Assembly: GCF_001540865.1 (NCBI RefSeq)
Contig: NC_033635.1
Span: 8,549,689-8,613,688, forward strand
Reading direction: 5' to 3'
Origin: Ananas comosus
Lineage: Eukaryota > Streptophyta > Magnoliopsida > Poales > Bromeliaceae
Length of the DNA stretch: 64,000 nt
The position numbers and the translations under genes are program-made. Shown piece by piece: positions 11,390-24,100 of the stretch. The notes beneath the pieces are model-generated. The model ran no database searches, had not been told where the DNA came from, and saw only the letters and a list, made by a program, of their open reading frames with translations. Positions within the stretch are counted from its first letter, which is position 1. Every line of letters begins with the position of its first letter.

Positions 11390-12299
11390 ACCTTGAGATA
11401 ATACGAACGATTCATAACAACTTTTATTTGAATTTGATTTATTTTGCATGACTGTAACAGCATACAGTTGAAGTAAAATAGAAAAACATATTTAAGGAGG
11501 GTACTCACACAAATACCCTCGTGCAGGAGAAAAACTAAAGCTAAAGAGGGGCCATAGTTGGGGTGAACTGAACAACCCCGAATATAAAGAAGAGGAAGAT
11601 AGAAGGAACCCAAGTGGGTAGCCTCTCTCTCTCTCTCTATCTTCTTTTTTAGTTTTTGTTTTCTGTGTTTCGAGGTGGGGTGGGTTAAGTTCTTGTGTAG
11701 TCCGCTCCGCTCGAAGGTTTAGCATGCAAAAGATTCCAATTCAAGTTTCAGAAAACAGCAGAGAGAGAGAGAATGTCACATTCTGAAACAAAGTTATTGA
11801 AATGAACATTTATATGCATACCGTATGATCTCGCCTTTTCAAGTTAAACACAGTACTTTTAAAGAAAAGAGTATCGCCGAATGACTGCAATATGGAGAGA
11901 CCAGTTGGTTTAAATTAAATTTAGCACCATCAAATTTTATTTAGTATAAAATCCACAAATTAATCAAGAGAACCGATCACCAAATTAATCTAGAACACCA
12001 AATTAATCTAGAACGTTGGTAGAATTATACCACAAAAATGAGCAAATATTATACATTTACTACAAGCTCTGTTTGTGATACACGACACGCATGCGATAAT
12101 TCATTTGCATATATGCTATAAACTTGAGTAGAGAAAATCTAAATTACTATGAGACAACAATCTGAGGTTTATGTACATGACGGTTATAGTAAAGGAAGCG
12201 CACACACGCACACAAAAGGCAAACAGATGTTTGTGAAGGGCGATGTTAAACCTATACAATGTTATATCGACTTTGTCCTTTGTATGTTAGCCAAAGGTT
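11390..12299. other. 3' flank and likely 3' UTR of the host gene
   Basis: AT-rich sequence lies between the copia LTR and the stop codon of the RING gene. A minus-strand AATAAA (11937-11942) lies about 360 bases past the stop and could serve as a polyadenylation signal. CT-rich tracts at 11624-11638 and 11760-11772 are the only other structure seen. Confidence 0.4.
11937..11942 (-). terminator. Possible polyadenylation signal
   Basis: Minus-strand AATAAA 358 bases downstream of the stop codon. Such hexamers are frequent in AT-rich DNA, so this is only a candidate. Confidence 0.25.
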
Positions 12300-12378
12300 T
12301 TAGACATCATATACAGGCATGCGCTCCTCGATCGGGATTCGGCATATGGGGCACTTCTTACACTTCTCCGCGCATGGC
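12300..12378 (-). CDS. Exon 14 of the TMEM185-RING gene: second half of the RING and stop
   Basis: Encodes [20 protein letters not shown] and PVYDV, then TAA at 12302-12300. It supplies C444, C451 and C454 of the RING. The short YDV C-terminus is typical of plant members. Confidence 0.95.
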
Positions 12379-15300
12379 CTACAGGGAATCAGGAAACGAG
12401 ATTTGAGCGAAAAAAAACATACCAAATGCGGGGGAAAAAGTTGCCCATTAAGATGTTACAAATGAGCAGCTGTTGCATATAATGCATAACACCCTTGAAA
12501 AAGGGGAAAAGGAACAGAAGCATACTTGCAAAGAGTGCGGTGGCGGCAGGGGAGGAGGACCATGCATATCTCTCCCTCATAGCAAACCCTACAAAGGACT
12601 TTCTCCTGAAATGAAAGAAACACATGATAAAAGTGCCAGAGTTAATTTACAGAGAAGAAACAATCCCTTTTTTAACTTTTTGTTCTTAAAGAAAGGTGGA
12701 CCGTAGACAATGGATTAAATCAAATGAGAAAAAAAATACATGACTAGCAAGCTATTAAGAAAGACAGAATCGCACAATAATCAAAACCAGAAAGAGAGAA
12801 ATGCTTCTGCAAACAAACTACTGGAGCTCCTTGAAAGTAAAAAGGGTTGCTGATTCAGCTCAAGTCACAGCAAGTAGACTTGAGACCACTGGGTTTTATG
12901 TCAGATCAAACTCCAGGCCAATTGTCACTAATCTGGCCCAGATGACAAGTCATGTATCGATCACTTTCCTGCCATCTATCTGATTTCATGAAACATGAAA
13001 GAATCAAGTCATATTGAAGCTTGGTCATTTGATGTTAAATAAAACAACTTTACTAGTCAGCTGGCCTTGGAAATTCGTGGGAAGTCCTAATGATTTGGGT
13101 ATTCTTTCCCAGGAAATGTCACTTATTTCTAGAAGGTTATGTTAAGTGACTCAAGTTGCAAATAGGTAGTACAGAGAACAGTAATCAGTTTCTTTAGAGA
13201 TTCTCATCATTGAGTTGTCCTATAGCCTATTCCATGTTGTTCAGATAAGATCTGGGTGGTAAAAACATTTATTGGTTGCACACAACATATATCATAATTT
13301 TCTTACTATATGGCCCGTTTGGTTCACGGTTTGTAATATTTCAATAATCCTCATATTTTCTATTGAAAATTTTCAAGTCATTATCATTCAACTCAAGTTG
13401 GATGGTTATAAAAAGTGTTAGTGAACTCGTGAAATCATTGTAGATTTCTTGATGATAGGAAGACTAAATTATCATGGATTAAAGGTATTCTCATTTCCAT
13501 ACTTGATGGGAATTATTAATAGTCCATTAATAAGAATATACTAGTTTTTAACAACCTTCCAATCCAAATGGCTTAACAAGTTAGGAACAAACTAGCCATT
13601 CCAAATATAAAATATACAACATTTCCAGAATATTACAAACCTTGAACCGAAGGGTCACTATAAGTAATATCCTTTGACAACTATTAACTTGAGAAAACAT
13701 ATAGACATATCTCAAGTATTGTTCCACAGAATCAGAACTCATATTAGTGTGCACAAGATGTCCTAAAGGAGAGTAAACTATTATCCTGCGAACTCAGTAC
13801 ACCCATATAACGATCCACCTTGAATTTCTTTCTTAGTAAACCAAATAAAATAGGGTATGATAATAGGAGGCAAACAAAATGCACGCCATAAGCATTAATC
13901 AACTAAAATTCATAGAAGAACTGGAAAAAGAAGTTTATATTGCAATATAAAGAGATTCCAGGGGATGGAATGTACATTTTGAAGCCTTTCATACTCTTGC
14001 TTGGTACACTTTGTGATTTCAGTCTGTTCACCCAGAGCAGCTTGTAGTCTCCAAACCTGAGGTTGTATATAGAAATTATAAGAAAGAGGATTTTATAAAT
14101 ATTATGAGGTTCTGAAATTCTCAGATAAATAGCAAACAAAACAGAGTCTACTCAAAAAATATAAAAAACAAGGAACTAATTAAACAAATGTACCTCCTCA
14201 GCAAGATCCTTCTTTGGCATTTTCTTTACCACCTCAGGCGGATAACCACAGAAAGTGTTATACCTGCCAATTAAACAGAAGAACAATCATCAGAAAGATG
14301 CTATTTGCAAAAACAAATTAGACAGCATGACAATAAAAATGATAGAACATGCTGGCATGATTAATCCAAAAGATAGCATCAGCTTCTATCATTGTACATT
14401 TGCAAGTTCATAAAATAAAAGATAAACTTATCAAGCATATATTAAGTGTGAAAAATGTAGCTAAAATTAGTGTAGAAGATATTTGCTGATCATCTCCTCA
14501 AACCCATTCATAAACACTCAAGATATCATGAGGTTATTGCATAACTAGTCGAAAGAAACATGTCTCGACTATTCAGACAGTTTTTCCTCATTCTTTTGAG
14601 GTTATCTTAAAAGTGTGGGTAAACTGTGCTAAAAGAGAATGGGTTTAATTTGAGGGGAGCTGATGTCGAAAATATGCATTAGATTCAAAATAAAATTGAA
14701 ATGAAGCTCCAAAAAGGGCCTCTCTTTAGTTCCTACAATGTCGGTTCAGATCCTAGTGCTTAAGATTACTTCAGGATTTCAGATGCTGAGAGTAGTATAT
14801 CAGAGTTGGTAAAGACGAGAGTTAATATTGAGTTATTGACTATCTAGATGGGTCTCATTAGACGTTATATTCTATGCGTAATTCCCCTTTCTTCATAAAT
14901 AATACTACAAAAATAAATTAATCCAATGTGTTTTTTCCACAATTAGAGAAAGTAATCTGTTACCAATAAACTGGAGTTGCTAACTAAGCACCAACCATTT
15001 TAAATTATATGAAACAACCATTATTCTCCAATAACTTAAGCTTTTGGAATAAAACAGTTATTTCATATTATTTAACATGATATCAGAGCAGCAGATTTTG
15101 AGTTCAAGCCATGCCGGGCACCTAAATAATTAATTCCCTCCCATTTAATTCAAGTCCACATCATGAGCCTATCAAAAAGTGTTAAGCCCAGACATGAAGG
15201 GGAGTGTTAAATATAGAAATGTAAAAAAACCATTATCTACTAGCTGTTAGAGAAAAACGTTTGTTTCATATTATTTAACAATGCAGTTTGCAAGGAAACA

Positions 15301-18300
15301 ACGGTGCAAGAAAAATCATCAATCAAGATCATAATTTACCGCCATATCATTTAAAGCATTTTCCTATGAAATACTTACCAAGCAAGTCCTACATATGAAT
15401 AAACATAGAAAATGTTAGAATTATTATCACCTGTGTCTTTAAATTCAACTTTTCTGCGAAAAACTACAGCAAAAGTTGTAAATACACAAACTTATTTGAG
15501 TCCATAAAAATCTAATTGAAGTAGCAGGGTATTAGTAATGATATTATGCATTTGAAATAGCTATCCATTTCTTCTGATGATCCAAGTTTAAACTTCAGGA
15601 TTCGCTATACCCCTCACTGTTCTTCACAGGTAAGTTCATCTAGCAACTAGTCCATTCAATTTAACAAAAAAAAACAGTACGATAACAGTACTACTGATGA
15701 AAAAGATACTCTTTTCCCTAGGCATAACAGATTTACCTTTTTAGTCTGCCTTCTAACAAATGAAATACAAATTAATCCCCAATAATTAACCTAAAGCACG
15801 CGAGATAAACCAGCACGACTGAAAATTCAAGAGCCCAGAATAACTGCCTTAATAAGCTACACTTTAGCATCTTCTATAACAATTCAGCTTGCATCAAAGA
15901 AACTTTGCCGTCACAAAAGTCCAAACAGAAGTTAGAACAATGAGTAGAGTATTCTAAAAGTACTTTTTCAACTTCTTTTAAAGCTGTACTCAGCCGGCCT
16001 TATTCTAATGAAAGTTTAGATGGGGAGACATGGAAGTCCACTGAACAAGGACTTCGAACACCTAGCAAGCAGAAAAGGTTTCAAGTTTTGACTGAGATGA
16101 GTGGTTTAACTAGGACTGAACTGAAACACAGTTTCAATCACAAATTATGCTTCCTCTGCTAATATTTGACTGAAATTTCAATGGTTCTAATTGGTTTTAA
16201 CCAGTGTCACACTTTCGCTTCTATCAATCTGTTTAACCAATATCAAACAATTTCAACAGCTTTTGATCAAGGTTTAAAGTGCCGTGGCACGGGAGCGTGC
16301 CTTTATGTCCCTTACACGGTACGGCACTAGGGCTGGCAAATGAGCTAGCCGGCTCGTGTTCGACTCGCGTTCGGCTCGATATTCGGCTCGCTCGAGCTAG
16401 GCTCGAATTAATTTCAAGTCGAGCTTGAGCCTAAATTTAGGCTCGAAATTAATTTCAAGCCAAGCTTGAGTATTACCGGGCTCGCTCGAATTAGGCTCGA
16501 AAAGCTCGAAATATATATGTATACATATATATATAGAAAAAGTCTATTATATTATTAATAGTACCAACCACTTGCTATTAGGTCTTCGGCCCTTGGATGA
16601 AGGGATGTGTGGTTAGGATGATAATGATTCCCTAGAGTTGAGTGGGTAATTAGTTGAATAGTATGATCTATTGAGTGAAACTGGTCAAACGGATAGATTT
16701 AACGGCACAAAATTCGACAGCACTACACATTTGATATTATCGATAATATAGTAGCCGAACTCTCTCTCTATATATATAGTCCGGCTATTATACTATCTAT
16801 AGTACCAATTGTTTTGTGCTATCGAGTTTTCTGCCATTAGATCTACCTATAAATATAGAGTCCAGCTACTATACTATCGATAATACCAAGCATTCGGTGC
16901 TATCGAGTTTTCTGCTTAGATCTACCCCTTTGGCCATTTTCATCCGTTAGATCATACTATTCAATTACCCTCCTGCTCAACCCTAGGGGGCTACTATCAT
17001 CCTGACCACACATCCCTTCATCTAAGGGCCGAAACCTAATAGCAAGTAGTTGATACTATTAATAATATTGCAACCTAATTATATATAGGCTAAATTACAG
17101 AAAACCCTCCTGTAATAACTCACTTTTTCACTTTCCCCCCCTGACATTTAAAAACCTACACTTTGCCCCCTTATAAAATGAAAAATGTGCACTTCACCCC
17201 CTACCGTTAAGGTTCCGTTATAAAATACTTTCTTATGCCGAAAATACCCCTCCGCCCTCTTCCTTGTTGCTTCGCCTCCCTCCGGCTCGCCGCCTCGCTG
17301 TCCTCCACTGCCTCGCCCTCGCCCACATCCCCTTCGCCCTCCTCCGCCACCTCGCCGTCGCCCTCGTTGCCCTTGCCTACCTCTCCATCAACACCCACCT
17401 CGATTTCCTTCCTACTATCGTCGAAATCGAGGGGCGGCGAGGGTGCAGGAGGAGAAGGGGAGTAGGTGGAGAAGGAAATGGAGAGAAATCGCAACCGATT
17501 GAGGTGGGAATCGCGGCCGATCGAAGGGGCGGCTGAGGAAGATGAGGAAGAAGACGAAAATAGCGAGGGGCAAAATGGTCATTTTACACACCGTAACCCT
17601 CCTGTGAACATTTTTCATTTTACAAGGGGGCAAAGTGTAAGTTTTTAAATGTCAGGGGGGGAAAGTGAAAAAGCGGGTTATTACAAAGGGTTTTTCTGTA
17701 ATTTAGCCTTATATATATATATATATATATATATAGGCTAGGGCTACTATATTCTTATGAGTATAGACCCCTTTATACTTATAAATTTTTTGCCGTTGGA
17801 TGTGCAATTAGGATAATAGTGACCCCTTAGGATTGAGTGGGTAGTTGGTTGAATAATATGATTTACGGATAGAAATGGTCAAAAGTATAGATCTAACGAT
17901 AAAAACCTTATGGGTATAAAGGGGTCTATACTAATAGAGTATAGTAGCCGAACTCTCTCTATATATAATTATATATAATATATATTTTACTAATATAAAT
18001 TTATATTATGTATTTTAATTATATGTATATAGAATTTAGATTATTGGGCCCATAAAACCAAACTAGCAAAATCTTACTTTAATTGCTCTCTCTTTCTCTT
18101 TTTCACTCGCTCATAGAGTTGTTTTTCCTAATTTTTTTAATATTATAATATTGTATTTCATGCATTCATTTTGTATGTTGAGCTATTAGACATTTTTTGT
18201 ATCGAATTTTAGATAATATGTTATAAAAATTAAATTATAGTTTGCACGATGTTAAGAATTTCAAGCAACTCGTTTAGGGCTCGAGCTTGCTCGACTCGAA

Positions 18301-21074
18301 ATTAGGCTCGCTCGAGCTCGGCTCGAATTAATTTCAAGCCGAGCTTGAGCCTAAATTTAGGCTCGAAATTAATTTCAAGCCAAGCTTGAGCTGAGGTAAG
18401 CTCGCTCGAGCTCAGCTCGTTTCCACTCCTATACGGCACAGGCACGCTTGCTTGCCGACACGTGGCACGCTTGTGTGCCGATAGATACGCATGACCTCCT
18501 ACTAGCACACTTTGGCATGAACTTATTTTAGTTTTTTTTGTTCCAATCAACTCTTATAATGTTATTTTGAAATATTTAAATAAGGGCTTTTTTTGCAAAT
18601 AGCCCCCTGAGCAATTTTTATTTTGAAAATAGCCCTATCAAAATTAAAATTACAATATTATAATTGTGTTTTCGTCGCCCACGGAGTGCTGCTGTTCTTA
18701 ACGTCTACTTTTTTGCTGCAGGATGGGCGCATTTTGGTGATTAAGTTGAAGCTTACGGTGATTATCTATCATCCGTGTCTATAATTCTTACGTAGTGAAT
18801 GGTCACCGGTTATAGTATTTTGTATATGATAAAGTTGATTATTATATTGATTTAGTGATGTCATATTTATGATATCTATTATATTTATCGAATCCTAAAC
18901 CGTTATTATTTAATATATTTATTATAATTATATTATTTATAAATGTATATAGTATTTATATATTTTATCTATATATATATTATTATATTATTTAATTGTT
19001 ATTTTGTAGTTTATAAGGTTATATATAATATTTATTAATAATTTTTATTTCTTAGATGTTCATCCAACGGTTATATGATTTTTTATAAAGGTTATTTCCG
19101 CTTGGGTTTGATGATAGATTATAATGGATTAAATATTTTATATATTGTATAAATAAACAAAAATAAATTATGTATATATATATATAATTTATTCGGGTTT
19201 GAATTCGGATAATATTTCGGATATCCATATCTATTGACATCTCTACTCCTTATTCCACTTTTCAATATACAAAAAATATGTAACAAAAAATACGTACTAA
19301 ACACGGTGAACCATTCACCGTGTTTGAACACGGTGAATTGTTCACCGTGTTCAACTTAACACACGGGCCCGCGTGGCGCTGACGTGGCGCATGCGTGGCA
19401 GGCCCAGGGCCATTTTTGCAAATTAAATTTTGACAGGGCTATTTTTAAAATAAAAATTTGCCAGGGGTCTAAATGCAAAAAAAGCCCAATAAATAATTAT
19501 GAATATTTACTATGTATACCTTACTATACTCATCAATTAACATGCATGTAAGCTTTTTGTAAGTAAAATACAACTATACCTAATATAGAATAGAAATCAA
19601 AATACAATAATAAAATTCACAAGTACAATAATTATTTAAATTTGCATTTTTACATAGAGATGACTGCTTAATTCGATATAGATCGTCGCGCTTGATCATA
19701 TGGCATATTGTCATCTGCAGATACAAGATTTATTTGACAATATTGATATAAGTATTGCTGGTATTGTAAGAAACTCATATATTCCCGAAATTACATCCAT
19801 ATTTTTTGTTCTTTTATTCTTTTCAAAAATATCTAATCAAAATTTGTTTAGGAGATCAATTTTTGTTCCCTTGATTCACCGAAAGCTTTGCGGTGCGACA
19901 AATTTTGACAAAATTTTTTGTGAAGAAAAAATGGATGTCTGCGGTGGAAGCAGAGAGCTCGGGCGGCCCGAGCCCGTAGCCCACCACTGACATCAGATAT
20001 ATCAATTAAAAATTTGCTCCTATATTAATTAATAAGAAGTTAAAAAAAGGCATCCGCCAAAAAGCAAAAAAAAAAAATTTAAAAAAGACAACAAAGTGAA
20101 AAAAAAAAAGACAATATAGGTGGCCTGGGGGGGGGGGGGCTCAATTACCCCAGGACACAAAAGAAAAAAGAAAAAGCCCAAAAAAAGCCAAAAGGAAAAA
20201 AAAAAAAAAAAAGGCGGCACACACAGGTACGTGCTGCCCGCACACACCTGAGTGCGCTCTTGTCTCGAGCGGCACGCATATGTGTGCCGCAAGCAGAGAG
20301 GGGTCCGAGACCCCCCCTGTACGTGCCCTCGCTTGCTTGAGGTAACGGGTTATTGGCAGTCCCAGTTCGTTACGGCACGGGCGGCAGGGACGCTAGTCCT
20401 GTCGTACGGTGACGGCGTGGCCACTTAATAACGCTTACGTTTGATCTATTTTCACTCGATTCCAAGTCCAAAAAAAAAAAATAGAACTCGTAGGATTATT
20501 ACATTCTTTTGCACCTGATCTATTTGTCAAATAGTTTCAGATATCTTTAATTTATGTTATGCCTACAAGCTTTTCTTTTCTATATAATATAATTATGAGT
20601 ATATGATTATAGAAATAGGCTTGGAATTTTCTATCAATATGTCATCCAAGTTGTGGTGGTGTATTAGTTTTGTAGAGTTGGATGAGAATGTTGGTTAGGA
20701 TGATGCGGGCCCATGATGTTGAGTGAACTCGCCGGGTGGTTGGGTTGAATAGGTATTAATCTAAACGGCATAAAAATAATCAAAGGGGTCAATCTAACGG
20801 GTGGAAAACTCGATAGCACCAACTACGGATAAAAATAATCAAAGGGTCAAATCTAACGGTGGGAAAACTCGATTAGCACCAAGTGGTGCTATCGAGTTTT
20901 CCACCGTTGATTTGACCCTTTGCATTATTTTTATCCGTTAGATTTATACTATTTCAACCAACCACCCACTCACCCTGGCGTCCGCATCATCTTACCACAC
21001 ATTCCTCAATCCAAGAGCTAAAAAACTAATAGCACCAACAACTTGATGCTATTGATAGTATTCCAGCCTATTTC

Positions 21075-21121
<47 letters not shown>

Positions 21122-24100
21122 CTAGGCTTGTGTACTATCGGTAGCAAGGTTTAAAGTGCCCGTCAGCACGGGCCCTGTCCACCATACCGTACCGTGCCAA
21201 TAAGATACCGGTACGATACAGATCCCGTGCCGATGGCACAGCTCAAAACCCTCTATTCTTTAAATTAGTAAGTAATTTTCTCAATAAAGTTCAAAAGATG
21301 TGATAAAAAGACATAATAAAGAGTTAGAATATTTTGTTGCTAAAGAAAATAAATATTTCATGCTATTATGTGTCGGCATACAAGAATTTTTTTAATCGGC
21401 ACGACTCGGCACGCACCGTGCCGTACCGTGGCGGCAAGTTTCTGGCACGACCCCGTGCCACAGCACTTAAATCCTTGATCGGTAGCACGGAGGCCTACCA
21501 AGTTGTTTTCAATGAAGCGGCTTCCAAATCGACGATCGGCTCCATTACTTAGACTTGATCTACACTATTAAAAGTATTTGGAAATTAAATTTTATAATTT
21601 TTCGACATCATTTGGCTAGTGATCAAAAGGTCTCAAAATTGACAATTTTAATGGTAGATGCGATGCGTTTGTGAATTTAACGGTGTAAAACGATCCAAAT
21701 CTGATAAAATTTTTATAGAAAATTCTTTTCATTATTTAGAGTAAGATCAGTATCTCTGATCTTAAATTCAAGTCTTTTATCATCATTTTTTATGAGATTT
21801 TTATTTTCAGCCGTTCATTTTTAGACTACTCGTTAGATAGGTAAATAATGCTAAAAATTATGCAATTTAGTTTCCAAATACTTTCAATAGTGTAGATCAA
21901 GTCTAACGGAGCCGATCGTCGATTTGAAAGTCGCATCATTGAAAACAACTTAGTAGCACGAAGGCCTCCGTGCTACCGATAGTATACCAACCTAGCTCTC
22001 TCTCTCTATATATATATAGTGGCAATTTACAATCAGCCAGTATCATTTAGGTGTCCTCATCACTGATGTATCACTTTCAAGCAATTTGTGATTGATGACA
22101 TCAAGAGATTTTAACTTTTCATTATGCCAATCATTAATTACTTTATTTAATTTCATTACTGTCATTGTCATTGAAGGGTTTTATCTTCTGTCGATTAATC
22201 TTCACTCATTTACATGCACTGAATTATGTACGCACTGCGGTAGAAAGATCATTGCATTAACTTCCATATTTTCTACTTAGATTCAAACTATTCCCATTTT
22301 TTCCCCCTCAAATTTGCATTTCATTGTTACAAACCTTCCAACATGAAAACAGAAAATTTGTAATTGCTCAAATCTGCTATCTGTTGAAAATTTTCACTTA
22401 GTCAGGGACATAAAATGCAACCCTGAATGTTTCATTCCAGTCAACGATTTTTTGGACCAAAATTGCCCCAACTTGATTGAACAACTGATGTTACTAAGTT
22501 TCGTCCACTTGTGCATATGATGGTTTATCCTTCCTTGTACTACTGTCCCGTTTATTTCTAGGAAACATGTAAAATCTTCATTTGTTAGCTAACATGCTCT
22601 TAGCACTTCCAAAACTCTTGACCAACCACCAAGAATTGCATCCAACTAATCTGATTCATCCAATTTCCATGCCTTTGGCTACACTTTGTGAGTCATATGT
22701 AATCTACTCACACGAGTCCATTTGTTAACCACCCCCCATATACAAACCCAGTGCCTTGCCCTGTCAGATGCACTATGAAACATACTTAACATGCCAACTC
22801 TACTTGTCACTCCACCCCCAAAGCCTGTACATTCATCTGCAACATGAGATTACTTGCAATAAAGCACTTACAAGGCTAGTCAAATATTTTCAGAAAATCG
22901 ACTTTCGATTTGACTAAATAGGAAAAATGGGGGAGCTCAATCCAGCCAAATTACGACATGAGAGACCTATTAGAACCCAACTTAATCAAGAGATTTCTTC
23001 TTAGGTTTTGCCTGACACTAAGGTTGATCCTTTACCTTATATTGTTATTCCATGAGGGACCAAAACTCACACACGACATCTTAACAAGTTTTATCTGAAA
23101 ATCATTGCATATAATATCACTTCCATCATCAATGTCCTCATAGAAGCATATCCTTAGAATTGATTAGACTGATCTCAAACTATCAATTCATACTCATCAA
23201 TACGGATTCAAGTACCATACTAGATGATAAATTTGTGATGTAAAACCTCACCCATTAAATGATTTGTTCCATAAATCCATCAAGTGGTTATATTGCTTAA
23301 GTTACATAAATTCATCAAGTGGTTACATTGGTTAAGCACAAACACTTTAGTAAATGCAATAAAGAAAACTGAATTAAAGAGCATCACAACATGAGACCGC
23401 ACAATAGATAGTTGCATGCGCAAGTAAAAACGTATTCTTTCTAAGCTGGACAGTAGAAGATAAGACCATCCAAATGCAAAGAAAATAAAAATCAAGTAAT
23501 ATAACAGTCAAGAAACACATTAATCTGAAACATGAAATTGCAGAACACTTTCAAAACAGAGTATAACTAAAATCCAACGAGAATTTACTGCTATGTAAAT
23601 ATCAATGAAGCATTCAATACCCAGTGGATTCAGCATGAAACAAGCGAGCTTGTTCTTCTTTGCTTCCTTCGTCAATGGACCACCAACCAAGAAGTCTGTG
23701 GTATATAAAATAAATGGCAGCATGCGAAATAAACCGTCACGATACTTTCATATAAACGACTACCAAAGTATTGAACGAAAATAGACCATTAAGTTCACAA
23801 AATATATATTACCTTGAGCCATGATGCAGGAATGCAAAGCAATCTTGGACTCGTGAGGAGATCATGAGATACGTATTACTAGCTGATCCGCTACGTAGTA
23901 GAAGAACAACCTTCTCTACTAATCTTGAAATGGCAAAAAGGACACCAGCACCTTGTAAAAGGAATAGTGGCGAAAAGAGTGCAAATATTGGAATATATCG
24001 AGCACTAGGCGGTGTTCCCTGAAATACAAAAAAGTGTTTAGGACTCTGAAACTAGTCCAACATTTATGCACAACATAATATAGTCAATATTTATGTCTAA

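Larger units (their letters stand above)
16328..18431. mobile_element. Non-autonomous hAT-type element with 8-bp target duplication
   Basis: Ends are TAGGGCTGGCAAATGAGCT and its mirror AGCTCGTTTCCACTCCTA, followed by subterminal GGCTCGAGCTCGGCTCG-rich arms on both sides. The 8-bp duplication TACGGCAC stands at 16320-16327 and 18432-18439. The 2.1-kb interior is filled by other elements, including the MULE at 17088-17708 and two inverted-repeat units. It contains no transposase. Fragments of the same family lie near 38375-38600. Confidence 0.8.

Noticed and set aside
17207..17648. Several overlapping frames in the GC-rich MULE interior as genes
   Set aside because: They lie within a non-autonomous transposon and are open in several frames because of composition.
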